DNA from: Yinghuangia elevatio | Lineage (GTDB): Bacteria; Actinomycetota; Actinomycetes; Streptomycetales; Streptomycetaceae | DNA: 44,525 nt | NCBI RefSeq assembly: GCF_040649515.1 | Contig: NZ_JBEZFP010000078.1 | Coordinates: 1-44,525, forward strand | Direction: 5' to 3' | In this document: in pieces, positions 31,536 to 40,012 of the stretch | Position numbering within the stretch: position 1 is the first letter of the stretch | Layout: the number at the start of each line of letters is the position of its first letter | The notes under the pieces: model-generated | What the model saw: only the letters and a program-made list of their open reading frames with translations | What the model was told of the DNA's origin: nothing | The model's database searches: none | Program-made: the position numbers and the translations under genes

Positions 31536-32137
31536 CCGTGGGCAACTTCCTGGGACCCGTGGCGGGCTTCGGCGTCACCTTCGCGACGATGTTCAAGAAG
31601 GCGAACACCGAGTTCTACCCGTTCGAGAAGAAGCCGACGGCGCCGCGCTACCACGGGCGGCACCAGCTCAACCGGCACCCGGACGGCCTCGAGAAGTGCG
31701 TCGGCTGCGAGCTGTGCGCGTGGGCGTGTCCGGCGGACGCGATCTACGTCGAGGGCGCCGACAACACCGAGGAAGGACGCTTCTCGCCGGGCGAACGCTA
31801 CGGCCGCGTCTACCAGATCAACTACCTGCGCTGCATCTTCTGCGGCCTGTGCATCGAGGCGTGCCCCACGCGGGCGCTCACGATGACGAACGAGTACGAG
31901 TTGGCGGACACGACCCGCGCGAGCCTGATCTTCACCAAGGAGCAGCTCCTCGCGCCGCTGCACGAGGGCATGGTCGCCCCGCCGCACGAGATGTACCCGG
32001 GCATGGAGGAGCGCGACTACTACCTGGGCAAGGTCACCGAGGCCGCGCCCGGCACGGTCACGCAGGGCGCCGACGACGCGGACGCCGACGGCGCCGCGGA
32101 CGAAGCCTCCGACGGGCACGAAGCGGGTGTGCGATGA
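31532..32137 (+). CDS. nuoI: NADH-quinone oxidoreductase subunit I
   Basis: 201 residues from GTG 31532 within the nuoH stop; GTG 31538 is a possible alternative. Two classical ferredoxin motifs, CVGCELCAWACPADAI and CIFCGLCIEACPTRAL, bind clusters N6a and N6b that pass electrons to N2. The last 30 residues are acidic and rich in Ala/Asp. It overlaps nuoJ by four bases. Confidence 0.96.
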   Translation: MTVGNFLGPVAGFGVTFATMFKKANTEFYPFEKKPTAPRYHGRHQLNRHPDGLEKCVGCELCAWACPADAIYVEGADNTEEGRFSPGERYGRVYQINYLRCIFCGLCIEACPTRALTMTNEYELADTTRASLIFTKEQLLAPLHEGMVAPPHEMYPGMEERDYYLGKVTEAAPGTVTQGADDADADGAADEASDGHEAGVR

Positions 32138-33186
32138 GCATGGCCACTGACGGGATGTCCGGGGGCGTGGTCCTCGCGGAACAACTGACCCGCACGTCGA
32201 CCGGCGAGGCGGTGCAGTTCTGGATCCTCGGGGCGATCGCCCTGATCGGCGCGCTCGGCACGGTCTTCATGAAGAAGGCCGTGCACAGCGCGCTCATGCT
32301 GGCCTCGACGATGTTGTGCCTGGCGCTGTTCTACATGGCGCAGGGCGCGGTGTTCCTCGGCGTCGTGCAGATCGTCGTCTACACCGGCGCGATCATGATG
32401 CTGTTCCTCTTCGTGCTGATGCTGGTGGGCGTCTCGTCTGCTGACTCGCTCAAGGAGACGCTGCGCGGCCAGCGCGTCGCGGCGGTGCTCGCGGGCCTCG
32501 GCTTCGGCATCCTGCTGGTCGCGGGAATCGCCAACGCCTCGCTCGGGAACTTCGCGGGCTACGGCGGCGGGACCTCGCCGTCCGGGGCCGCGGCCCCGGA
32601 CGAGGCGACCCGGACGGCGATGGACCAGAGCAACGTCAACGGCCTCGCGCACCTGATCTTCACCAAGTACGTCTGGGCGTTCGAGATCACCAGCGCGCTG
32701 CTCATCACCGCCGCGCTCGGCGCGATGGTGCTGGCGCACCGCGAGCGCCTCAAGCCGCGCAAGACGCAGCGGGAGCTGGCGGAGGCGCGCGTACGCGACA
32801 ACGTCAACCTCGCGCCGATGCCGGCCCCGGGCGTGTACGCGCGGCACAACGCGGTGGACATCCCGGCGCTGCTGCCGGACGGCAGCATCTCGGAGCTGTC
32901 CGTCAACGCGACGCTGCGGGCCCGCGGCCAGGTGCGCGACGTGAGCCGCGAACCGGTGCACCGGGTGGCGGAGTTGGAGGAGAGCGCCGAAGTGTGGATG
33001 GAGCAGCGCGGCGAGGTGCCGCCGGCCCGCCACGAGGACGAGGAGGGCGCGTCCGGCGCCGCCGACCCCGGTACGGGGCCCGGCGACGGCGGGCCCGAAG
33101 CGGCGCCCGAGGACCCTGACGCGGCCGGGACCACCCACGGCGACTCGGTCGCGGCCGGCGCAGGATCGAAGGAGTCGCGCTCATGA
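32134..33186 (+). CDS. nuoJ: NADH-quinone oxidoreductase subunit J
   Basis: 350 residues from ATG 32134. Five membrane helices lie within about residues 25-205 (FWILGAIALIGALGTVFMKK; LMLASTMLCLALFYMAQGAV; VQIVVYTGAIMMLFLFVLML; VAAVLAGLGFGILLVAGIA; ITSALLITAALGAMVLA). The third includes the YTGAIMMLFLF proton-path segment. The remaining 145 residues are hydrophilic, Pro/Ala/Glu-rich and of low complexity, making this NuoJ about twice the length of the E. coli subunit. It overlaps nuoK by four bases. Confidence 0.95.
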   Translation: MSMATDGMSGGVVLAEQLTRTSTGEAVQFWILGAIALIGALGTVFMKKAVHSALMLASTMLCLALFYMAQGAVFLGVVQIVVYTGAIMMLFLFVLMLVGVSSADSLKETLRGQRVAAVLAGLGFGILLVAGIANASLGNFAGYGGGTSPSGAAAPDEATRTAMDQSNVNGLAHLIFTKYVWAFEITSALLITAALGAMVLAHRERLKPRKTQRELAEARVRDNVNLAPMPAPGVYARHNAVDIPALLPDGSISELSVNATLRARGQVRDVSREPVHRVAELEESAEVWMEQRGEVPPARHEDEEGASGAADPGTGPGDGGPEAAPEDPDAAGTTHGDSVAAGAGSKESRS

Positions 33187-33482
33187 ACCCGGCGAACTAC
33201 CTGTACCTGTCGGCGCTGCTGTTCACCATCGGCGCTGCCGGTGTGCTGCTGCGCCGCAACGCGATCGTGGTGTTCATGTGCGTCGAGCTGATGCTCAACG
33301 CCACGAACCTGGCGTTCGTGACGTTCGCGCGGATGCACGGCAACTACGACGGCCAGATCATCGCGTTCTTCACGATGGTCGTCGCGGCTGCCGAGGTCGT
33401 GGTCGGACTTTCGATCATCATCGCCATCTTCCGCGCCCGCCGTACGGCCTCGGTCGACGACGCCAACCTGATGAAGTGGTAG
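33183..33482 (+). CDS. nuoK: NADH-quinone oxidoreductase subunit K
   Basis: 99 residues, three membrane helices. The conserved membrane glutamates are in VFMCVELMLNATNLAFVTFA and MVVAAAEVVVGLSIIIAIFR. NuoK forms part of the fourth proton channel with NuoJ and NuoN. The length is exactly that of the family. Its ATG overlaps the nuoJ stop (ATGA). Confidence 0.97.
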   Translation: MNPANYLYLSALLFTIGAAGVLLRRNAIVVFMCVELMLNATNLAFVTFARMHGNYDGQIIAFFTMVVAAAEVVVGLSIIIAIFRARRTASVDDANLMKW

Positions 33483-33489
33483 GGGACTG

Positions 33490-35478
33490 GTGACGCAAAA
33501 CTCGGTTTCCTCGACGCTGTTGGCCTCCGAGGGAGGCGGCGGCATGCACTCGGTCGCGGCGAGCGGGGTGTTCTCGGCGACGTGGCTGGTGATCGGGCTG
33601 CCGCTGCTCGGCGCCGCGGTGCTGCTGCTGTGCGGCAAGCGGGGCAACAAGCTCGGGCACTGGATCGGCACCCTGCTCGCGCTCGGCTCGTTCGCGGTCG
33701 GCGTGGCGCTGTTCGCGGCGATGCTGGGCAAGGACGACGCCGAGCGGTCGATCGACCAGCACCTGTGGAACTGGGTGCCGGTGGCGGACTTCCAGGCCGA
33801 GGTCGGTCTGCACCTCGACCAGCTGTCGATGGTGTTCGTGCTGCTGATCACCGGTGTGGGCTCGCTGATCCACATCTACTCGATCGGCTACATGGCGGAG
33901 GACCCGGACCGGCGGCGGTTCTTCGCGTACCTGAACCTGTTCCTGGCGTCGATGCTGCTGCTGGTGCTGGCGAACAACTACCTGCTGCTGTACGTCGGGT
34001 GGGAGGGCGTCGGCCTCGCGTCGTACCTGCTGATCGGGTTCTGGCAGCACAAGCCGTCGGCGGCGACCGCGGCGAAGAAGGCGTTCATCATGAACCGCGT
34101 CGGCGACTTCGGTCTGGCCGTCGCGATCTTCCTGATGTTCACCACCTTCGGCACCTTCGCCTTCGACGACGTGCTCGGCGGCTCGGCCGAGGCGTCCGAC
34201 GGCACGATGACCGCGATCGGCCTGATGCTGCTGCTCGCGGCGTGCGGCAAGTCGGCGCAGTTCCCGCTGCAGGCGTGGCTCGGCGACGCGATGGAGGGCC
34301 CGACCCCGGTGTCGGCGCTCATCCACGCGGCGACCATGGTCACCGCGGGCGTGTACCTGATCACCAGGTCGGCGGAGATCTTCAACGCCTCGCCGGACGC
34401 GCAGCTGGTGGTGACCATCGTCGGTGCCATCACGGTGCTGTTCGGTGCGATCGTCGGCTGTGCGAAGGACGACATCAAGAAGGCGCTCGCGGCGTCCACG
34501 ATGTCGCAGATCGGCTACATGATCCTGGCGGCGGGCCTGGGCCCGATCGGCTACGCGTTCGCGATCATGCACCTGGTGACGCACGGCTTCTTCAAGGCCG
34601 GGCTGTTCCTCGGGGCCGGCTCGGTCATGCACGGCATGAACGACGAGGTCGACATGCGGAGGTACGGCGGCCTGCGCAAGTACATGCCGGTGACCTTCGT
34701 GACGTTCGGCCTCGGCTACCTGGCGATCATCGGATTCCCGCTGCTGTCCGGGTTCTTCACCAAGGACAAGATCATCGAGGCGGCCTTCGCGAAGGGCGGC
34801 ACGAGCGGGTACATCCTGGGCTCGGTGACGCTGGTCGCGGCGGCGCTGACCGCGTACTACATGACGCGCGTGATGCTCATGACCTTCTTCGGCCGCGAGC
34901 GGTGGAAGGAGGCGCCGGTCGGTGCGCCCGCCGAGTGGCACGAGCCGCACCCGCACGAGTCGCCGGCGTCGATGACGGTGCCGATGATCGTGCTGGCGTT
35001 CGGATCGGTTTTCGCGGGCGGGCTGTTCGTCCTGAACGACGCGTTCGTGAACTGGCTGACCCCGGTGACCGGCTTCGACCACGGCGAACTGCCCTTCAGC
35101 GTCTGGGTGGTGACCGGCATGGCCACCGCGATGGTGGCGCTGGGCGTGCTGGTGGCGTACGTGCAGTACGCCCGCCGCGAGGTCCCGGCCGTCGCGCCGC
35201 ACGGCTCGCTGGTCACGGTGGCCGCCCGCAAGGACCTCTACCAGGACTCCATCAACGAGGGCCTGGTCATGCGGCCCGGGCAGTACCTCACCCGGCTGCT
35301 GGTCTGGGTGGACGGCAAGGGCATCGACGGATTCGTCGGCGGCCTGGCGGCGTTCATCGGCGGGACCTCGGCGCGGGTGCGCAAGGTGCAGACCGGGTTC
35401 GCGCGTTCGTACGCGCTGTCGATGTTCGGCGGCACGGCCGTCGTCGTGGCGGCGACCCTGATGGCGAGGATGGCGTGA
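33490..35478 (+). CDS. nuoL: NADH-quinone oxidoreductase subunit L
   Basis: 662 residues from GTG 33490, eight bases after nuoK. It is an antiporter-like proton-pumping subunit with about 15-16 membrane helices and the long lateral helix near the C-terminus. Diagnostic parts are YLLLYVGWEGVGLASYLLIG with the key glutamate, SAQFPLQAWLGDAMEGPTPV, ALIHAATMVTAGVYLITRSA and DDIKKALAASTMSQIGYMIL. The first 25 residues form an extra hydrophilic leader. Its TGA overlaps the start of a small ORF that leads to nuoM. Confidence 0.96.
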   Translation: MTQNSVSSTLLASEGGGGMHSVAASGVFSATWLVIGLPLLGAAVLLLCGKRGNKLGHWIGTLLALGSFAVGVALFAAMLGKDDAERSIDQHLWNWVPVADFQAEVGLHLDQLSMVFVLLITGVGSLIHIYSIGYMAEDPDRRRFFAYLNLFLASMLLLVLANNYLLLYVGWEGVGLASYLLIGFWQHKPSAATAAKKAFIMNRVGDFGLAVAIFLMFTTFGTFAFDDVLGGSAEASDGTMTAIGLMLLLAACGKSAQFPLQAWLGDAMEGPTPVSALIHAATMVTAGVYLITRSAEIFNASPDAQLVVTIVGAITVLFGAIVGCAKDDIKKALAASTMSQIGYMILAAGLGPIGYAFAIMHLVTHGFFKAGLFLGAGSVMHGMNDEVDMRRYGGLRKYMPVTFVTFGLGYLAIIGFPLLSGFFTKDKIIEAAFAKGGTSGYILGSVTLVAAALTAYYMTRVMLMTFFGRERWKEAPVGAPAEWHEPHPHESPASMTVPMIVLAFGSVFAGGLFVLNDAFVNWLTPVTGFDHGELPFSVWVVTGMATAMVALGVLVAYVQYARREVPAVAPHGSLVTVAARKDLYQDSINEGLVMRPGQYLTRLLVWVDGKGIDGFVGGLAAFIGGTSARVRKVQTGFARSYALSMFGGTAVVVAATLMARMA

Positions 35479-35576
35479 TGGCCCTGACGCGCGGGGCCGT
35501 GCGGCGTACGGCCCGTCGGCTTCCTGACACCACACGCGCTGGCACCAATCTCGACACGGCGGAGGGCTTGCGATGA
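35478..35576 (+). CDS. Candidate small coupled ORF between nuoL and nuoM
   Basis: 32 codons beginning with an ATG that overlaps the nuoL stop by one base (TGATG) and ending in a TGA that overlaps the nuoM start (ATGA). It reads MALTRGAVRRTARRLPDTTR, ending NLDTAEGLR, a basic peptide without recognisable domain. The perfect coupling at both ends suggests it is translated, perhaps mainly to carry ribosomes from nuoL to nuoM; a GGAGG for nuoM lies within it. It could also be chance. Confidence 0.4.
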   Translation: MALTRGAVRRTARRLPDTTRAGTNLDTAEGLR

Positions 35577-37210
35577 ACGGCCACTTCCCCTGGCTGACGG
35601 TCATGGCCGCGCTGCCGTTCGCCGGCGGGCTGCTGGTCGCGGCCCTGCCGGCGGGCAAGCGCCTGCTCGCCAAGAACGTCGCCCTGGCGGTCACCCTCGC
35701 CGAGCTGGTGCTCGCGGTCATCGTCACGGTGAAGTTCTCGCCGGACGGCGACCGGTACCAGATGACCGAGAGCTACTCGTGGATCAAGTCGTTCGGCGTG
35801 CACTGGGCGCTGGGCGTCGACGGCATCGGCGTGGTGCTGATCCTGCTGACCGCGGTGCTGATGCCGATCCTGGTGCTCGCGTCGTGGCACGACGCGGACA
35901 CGCCGCAGGTGCGCATGGACGGGACCGCGGGCGACAAGGCGGCGCCGCGTTCGACGCACGCGTTCTTCGCGCTCATGCTGATGGTCGAGGCGATGGTGGT
36001 GGTGTCCTTCGCGGCCACCGACATCTTCGTCTTCTACATCTTCTTCGAGGCCATGCTCATCCCGATGTACTTCCTCATCGGCGGCTTCGGGGGCGCGCAA
36101 CGCTCGTACGCGGCGGTCAAGTTCCTGCTCTACAACCTGCTCGGCGGCCTGGTCATGCTGGCCGCGGTCGTCGCGCTGTACGTGGTGACCGCCAACCAGG
36201 ACATCGGCGGCGCGGGGCAGGGCACGTTCGACCTGATCCGCGTGTCGCAGGCGGTCGCGTCGGGTGAGCTGGACATCAACCCGGCGGCCGAGAAGGCGAT
36301 GTTCCTCGGCTTCATGTTCGCCTTCGCGATCAAGGCGCCGCTGTGGCCGTTCCACACCTGGCTGCCGGACACCATGACCGAGGCCACGCCGGGTGTCGCG
36401 GTGCTGGTGACCGCGATGGTCGACAAGGTCGGCACTTTCGCGATGCTGCGGTTCTGCCTGGAGCTGTTCCCGAACGCCTCCAAGACGTTCGCGCCGCTGG
36501 TCGTGACCTTGGCGGTCATCGGGATCATCTACGGCGCGCTGCTCGCGGTCGGGCAGACCGACATCAAGCGGCTCATCGCGTACACGTCGATCTCGCACTT
36601 CGGCTTCATCATCATGGGCATCTTCGCGATGACCACGCAGGGCCACTCGGGTGCCACCCTCTACATGATCAACCACGGGTTCTCGACGGCGGCGCTGCTG
36701 CTGATCGCGGGCTTCCTGATCACCCGGCGCGGCAGCAAGACGATCGCCGACTTCGGCGGTGTGCAGAAGGTCGCGCCGGTGCTGGCCGGCACGTTCCTGG
36801 TGGCGGGCCTGGCGACGCTGTCGCTGCCGGGGCTGGCCCCGTTCGTCAGCGAGTTCCTGGTGCTGATCGGCACGTTCTCGCGCTATGAGGTGGCCGGCGT
36901 CTTCGCGACGGTCGGCATCATCCTGGCCGCGCTGTACGTCCTCGTGCTCTACCAGCGCACGATGACCGGGCCGGTCAAGGCGGGCGTGGAGAAGATCAAG
37001 GACCTGAACGTCCGCGAGATGGTCGTGGTCGCGCCGCTGATCGCCCTGCTGCTGGTGCTCGGCGTGTACCCGAAGCCGATCCTGGACGTGGTCAACCCCG
37101 CGGTCGAGGACACCATCACCCGGGTCGAGCAGAACGATCCGAAGCCGACCGACCCGATCGTGCCGGCGGAGCAGCAACTGGCGGCCGACACCCACGGAGG
37201 CAACAAGTGA
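35573..37210 (+). CDS. nuoM: NADH-quinone oxidoreductase subunit M
   Basis: 545 residues from ATG 35573, about 14 membrane helices. Antiporter-type features: FYIFFEAMLIPMYFLIGGFG with the essential glutamate, KAPLWPFHTWLPDTMTEATP with lysine and histidine of the half-channel, and QTDIKRLIAYTSISHFGFII. Central proton-pumping subunit between NuoN and NuoL. The gap to nuoL (94 bases) is filled by a small coupled ORF. Overlaps nuoN by four bases. Confidence 0.96.
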   Translation: MNGHFPWLTVMAALPFAGGLLVAALPAGKRLLAKNVALAVTLAELVLAVIVTVKFSPDGDRYQMTESYSWIKSFGVHWALGVDGIGVVLILLTAVLMPILVLASWHDADTPQVRMDGTAGDKAAPRSTHAFFALMLMVEAMVVVSFAATDIFVFYIFFEAMLIPMYFLIGGFGGAQRSYAAVKFLLYNLLGGLVMLAAVVALYVVTANQDIGGAGQGTFDLIRVSQAVASGELDINPAAEKAMFLGFMFAFAIKAPLWPFHTWLPDTMTEATPGVAVLVTAMVDKVGTFAMLRFCLELFPNASKTFAPLVVTLAVIGIIYGALLAVGQTDIKRLIAYTSISHFGFIIMGIFAMTTQGHSGATLYMINHGFSTAALLLIAGFLITRRGSKTIADFGGVQKVAPVLAGTFLVAGLATLSLPGLAPFVSEFLVLIGTFSRYEVAGVFATVGIILAALYVLVLYQRTMTGPVKAGVEKIKDLNVREMVVVAPLIALLLVLGVYPKPILDVVNPAVEDTITRVEQNDPKPTDPIVPAEQQLAADTHGGNK

Positions 37211-38766
37211 GCGCGGGTCTGCAACTCGCCGCGACCGTCGACGCGCCCACGATCGAGTACGGCGAACTCTCGCCGATGCTCATCGTGTTCGGCGTCGCGG
37301 TCGTCGGGGTGCTCGTCGAGGCGTTCGTGCCCCGCAAGGCGCGGTACGCCACCCACCTGGTCCTCTCGCTCGGCGGCATGGCGGCGGCCTTCGCCTGCGT
37401 CGTCGCGCTCGCCGGCGAGCAGGAGGTGGCCGCCGTCGGCGCCGTCGCCGTCGACGGCCCGTCCCTCTTCCTCCAGGGCACGCTGCTGCTGCTCGGCATC
37501 GTGTCGGTGATGTTGATCGCGGAACGCCGCCTGGAGCCGGGCGGCGGCGACGCGTTCGCCCCGCAGGCCGCGGCGGCGCCGGGCAGCGCGCAGGAGAAGG
37601 AGGCGACGGAGGCCGGTCTGCACCAGACCGAGGTCTTCCCGCTGACGATGTTCGCGCTCGGCGGCATGCTGCTGTTCCCGGCGTCCAACGACCTGCTGAC
37701 GATGTTCATCGCGCTGGAGGTCATGTCGCTGCCGCTGTACCTGCTGTGCGGCCTCGCCCGGCGGCGCCGCATGCTGTCGCAGGAGGCGGCGCTCAAGTAC
37801 TTCCTGCTCGGCGCCTTCTCGTCGGCGTTCTTCCTCTTCGGCGTGGCGCTGCTGTACGGCTACTCGGGCAGCCTGCGCCTGGACCAGATCGCGGTGGCGA
37901 CCGGCGGCGCGATGGACAACGACGCGCTGCTGCTGATCGGCATGGCGATGATCGCGGTCGGCCTGCTGTTCAAGGTCGGCGCGGTGCCGTTCCACTCCTG
38001 GACCCCGGACGTCTACCAGGGCGCGCCGACCCCGATCACCGGCTTCATGGCGTCCGCGACCAAGGTGGCCGCCTTCGGCGCGCTGCTGCGGTTCTTCTAC
38101 GTGGCGCTGCCGGGCATGAAGTGGGACTGGCGGCCGGTCATGATCGGCGTCGCGATCGTCACGATGGTGGCGGGCGCGGTCATCGCGATCACCCAGACGG
38201 ACGTCAAGCGCATGCTCGCGTACTCGTCGATCGCGCACGCCGGGTTCATCCTGACCGGCATGATCGCGGCGAACGAGGCCGGCGCGTCCTCGACGCTGTT
38301 CTACCTCGTGGCGTACGGTTTCGTCACCCTGGGTGCATTCGCCGTGGTGACCCTGGTCCGTGACGCGGGGGGCGAGGCGACCCATTTGTCGCGGTGGGCA
38401 GGCCTCGGCCGGCGTTCCCCGCTGGTCGCCGGGGTCTTCGCGGTCTTCCTGCTGGCCTTCGCGGGCATCCCGTTGACCAGCGGTTTCACCGGGAAGTTCG
38501 CGGTCTTTCAGGCGGCTGCCGATGGCGGAGCCGGATCGCTTGTGATCGTGGGCGTGCTGTGTTCTGCCATCGCCGCGTTCTTCTATGTCCGGGTCATCGT
38601 GCTGATGTTCTTCTCGGAGCCGCGCGCGGACGGACCGACCGTGGTGGTGCCGAGTGTCCTGACCACCGCTGCCATCGCGTTGGGGGTAGCGGTTACGGTG
38701 GTCCTGGGCATCCTGCCGCAGCCGGTCCTGGACCTCGCGGACAAGGCCGCCCTGTTCGTCCATTAA
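37207..38766 (+). CDS. nuoN: NADH-quinone oxidoreductase subunit N
   Basis: 519 residues from GTG 37207. Third antiporter-like subunit, about 14 membrane helices. Signature regions are LLTMFIALEVMSLPLYLLCG, LFKVGAVPFHSWTPDVYQGA, TDVKRMLAYSSIAHAGFILT and GIPLTSGFTGKFAVFQAAAD. A hydrophilic loop near residues 115-140 (GGGDAFAPQAAAAPGSAQEK) is longer than in E. coli. It is the last nuo gene; a prenyl synthase follows 43 bases downstream. Confidence 0.96.
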   Translation: MSAGLQLAATVDAPTIEYGELSPMLIVFGVAVVGVLVEAFVPRKARYATHLVLSLGGMAAAFACVVALAGEQEVAAVGAVAVDGPSLFLQGTLLLLGIVSVMLIAERRLEPGGGDAFAPQAAAAPGSAQEKEATEAGLHQTEVFPLTMFALGGMLLFPASNDLLTMFIALEVMSLPLYLLCGLARRRRMLSQEAALKYFLLGAFSSAFFLFGVALLYGYSGSLRLDQIAVATGGAMDNDALLLIGMAMIAVGLLFKVGAVPFHSWTPDVYQGAPTPITGFMASATKVAAFGALLRFFYVALPGMKWDWRPVMIGVAIVTMVAGAVIAITQTDVKRMLAYSSIAHAGFILTGMIAANEAGASSTLFYLVAYGFVTLGAFAVVTLVRDAGGEATHLSRWAGLGRRSPLVAGVFAVFLLAFAGIPLTSGFTGKFAVFQAAADGGAGSLVIVGVLCSAIAAFFYVRVIVLMFFSEPRADGPTVVVPSVLTTAAIALGVAVTVVLGILPQPVLDLADKAALFVH

Positions 38767-38809
38767 CAGCAGCGCAGACACACTGCGCGACCATGAGGAG
38801 AGCACCGGC

Positions 38810-39808
38810 ATGACGATCGTGGGGCCCTTCGGGCTGAGCGTCCATGACGGTGAGCTCGATGCGGAGATCCGCGCCGGGATGGCGGCGGTGGAGCAGGAGC
38901 TCCTCGCCGCCACCAAGAGCGAGTTCCCGTACCTCACCCAGACGTCGCGGCACCTGGTCGAGGCGGGCGGGAAGCGCTTCCGCCCGCTCCTCACCCTTTT
39001 GGCCGCACAGTTCGGCGACCCGCAGGCACCGGGCGTCGTGCCGGCCGCCGTCGTCTGCGAGCTGACCCACCTGGCGACGCTCTACCACGACGACGTCATG
39101 GACGAGGCGGCCCTGCGGCGCGGCGCGCCGAGCGCCAACGCCCGCTGGGACAACTCGGTCGCGATCCTCACCGGCGACTTCCTGTTCGCCAAGGCGTCCG
39201 AGATCGTCGCCGACCTCGGCGACGAGGCGGTCCGCATCCAGGCCCGCGCGTTCGCCCGCCTGGTCACCGGCCAGATCCGCGAGACCGTCGGCCCCAACCC
39301 CGGCGACGACCCGGTGCAGCACTACCTGTCCGTCATCGCCGACAAGACCGGCTCGCTGATCGCCACCTCCGGCCAGTTCGGCGCGATGTTCGCCGGCGCC
39401 GACGAACAGGTCGTCGAGATCCTGACCCGCTACGGCGAGCGCATCGGCGTCGCCTTCCAGCTCGCCGACGACGTGCTCGACATCGCCAGCGACTCCACCG
39501 AGTCCGGCAAGACCCCCGGCACCGACCTGCGCGAGGGCGTACCGACCCTCCCGGTCCTGCACCTGCGGGCCGCGGCCCAGCCCGAGGACGCACACCTCCT
39601 CGACCTGCTCTCCGCCCCTCTCGTCGACGACGACCGGCACGCCGAGGCCCTGACCCTCCTGCGCGCCCACCCGGCGCTGGAGAAGGCCCGTGCGGACACC
39701 CGCCGGTACGCCGACGAGGCCCGCGAGGTCCTCACCCCCCTCCCCGACACGGCCGCCAAGACCGCGCTCTCCTCCCTCTGCGAGCTCGTCGTCGAGCGCA
39801 GCTGCTGA
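38810..39808 (+). CDS. Long-chain polyprenyl diphosphate synthase
   Basis: 332 residues, ATG preceded by GAGGAGAG. An all-trans isoprenyl diphosphate synthase: GGKRFRPLLTLLAA, the first aspartate-rich motif HDDVMDEAALRRG, GDFLFAKASEIV, and the second motif FQLADDVLDIASDSTESGKT then GTDLREGVPTLPVLHL. These bind the Mg-diphosphate substrates. Small residues ahead of the first motif (LTHLATLYHDD) fit long-chain products such as the hepta- to nonaprenyl side chain of menaquinone. The position 43 bases behind nuoN suggests co-expression with the enzyme that reduces menaquinone. Confidence 0.9.
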   Translation: MTIVGPFGLSVHDGELDAEIRAGMAAVEQELLAATKSEFPYLTQTSRHLVEAGGKRFRPLLTLLAAQFGDPQAPGVVPAAVVCELTHLATLYHDDVMDEAALRRGAPSANARWDNSVAILTGDFLFAKASEIVADLGDEAVRIQARAFARLVTGQIRETVGPNPGDDPVQHYLSVIADKTGSLIATSGQFGAMFAGADEQVVEILTRYGERIGVAFQLADDVLDIASDSTESGKTPGTDLREGVPTLPVLHLRAAAQPEDAHLLDLLSAPLVDDDRHAEALTLLRAHPALEKARADTRRYADEAREVLTPLPDTAAKTALSSLCELVVERSC

Positions 39809-39888
39809 CCCTCGCCCCGAAACGGTTCTGCGCCACGCCCCCGCCACCCGGGCCGGTGTTTGGTGGAGATGCGCCAAAGTCGAGTCTC

Positions 39889-39910
39889 GATCGTTGTGCC
39901 GCACACGATC
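39889..39910. promoter_or_regulatory. Inverted repeat upstream of the FabV-type gene
   Basis: GATCGTTGTG and CACACGATC form a near-perfect hairpin or dyad (one bulged T) around CCG. There is no following T-run, so an operator of the enoyl reductase gene is more likely than a terminator; it lies 100 bases before that start. Confidence 0.45.
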
Positions 39911-40012
39911 AATAAACGGCCGCGCGGTGCCGACGATGTGAACAGGGTGATCCGGAACCGCCCGGGAGTCGCCCGGTCCACGTCGGCAGCACGAAGTGAA
40001 GGACCCTTTCTG

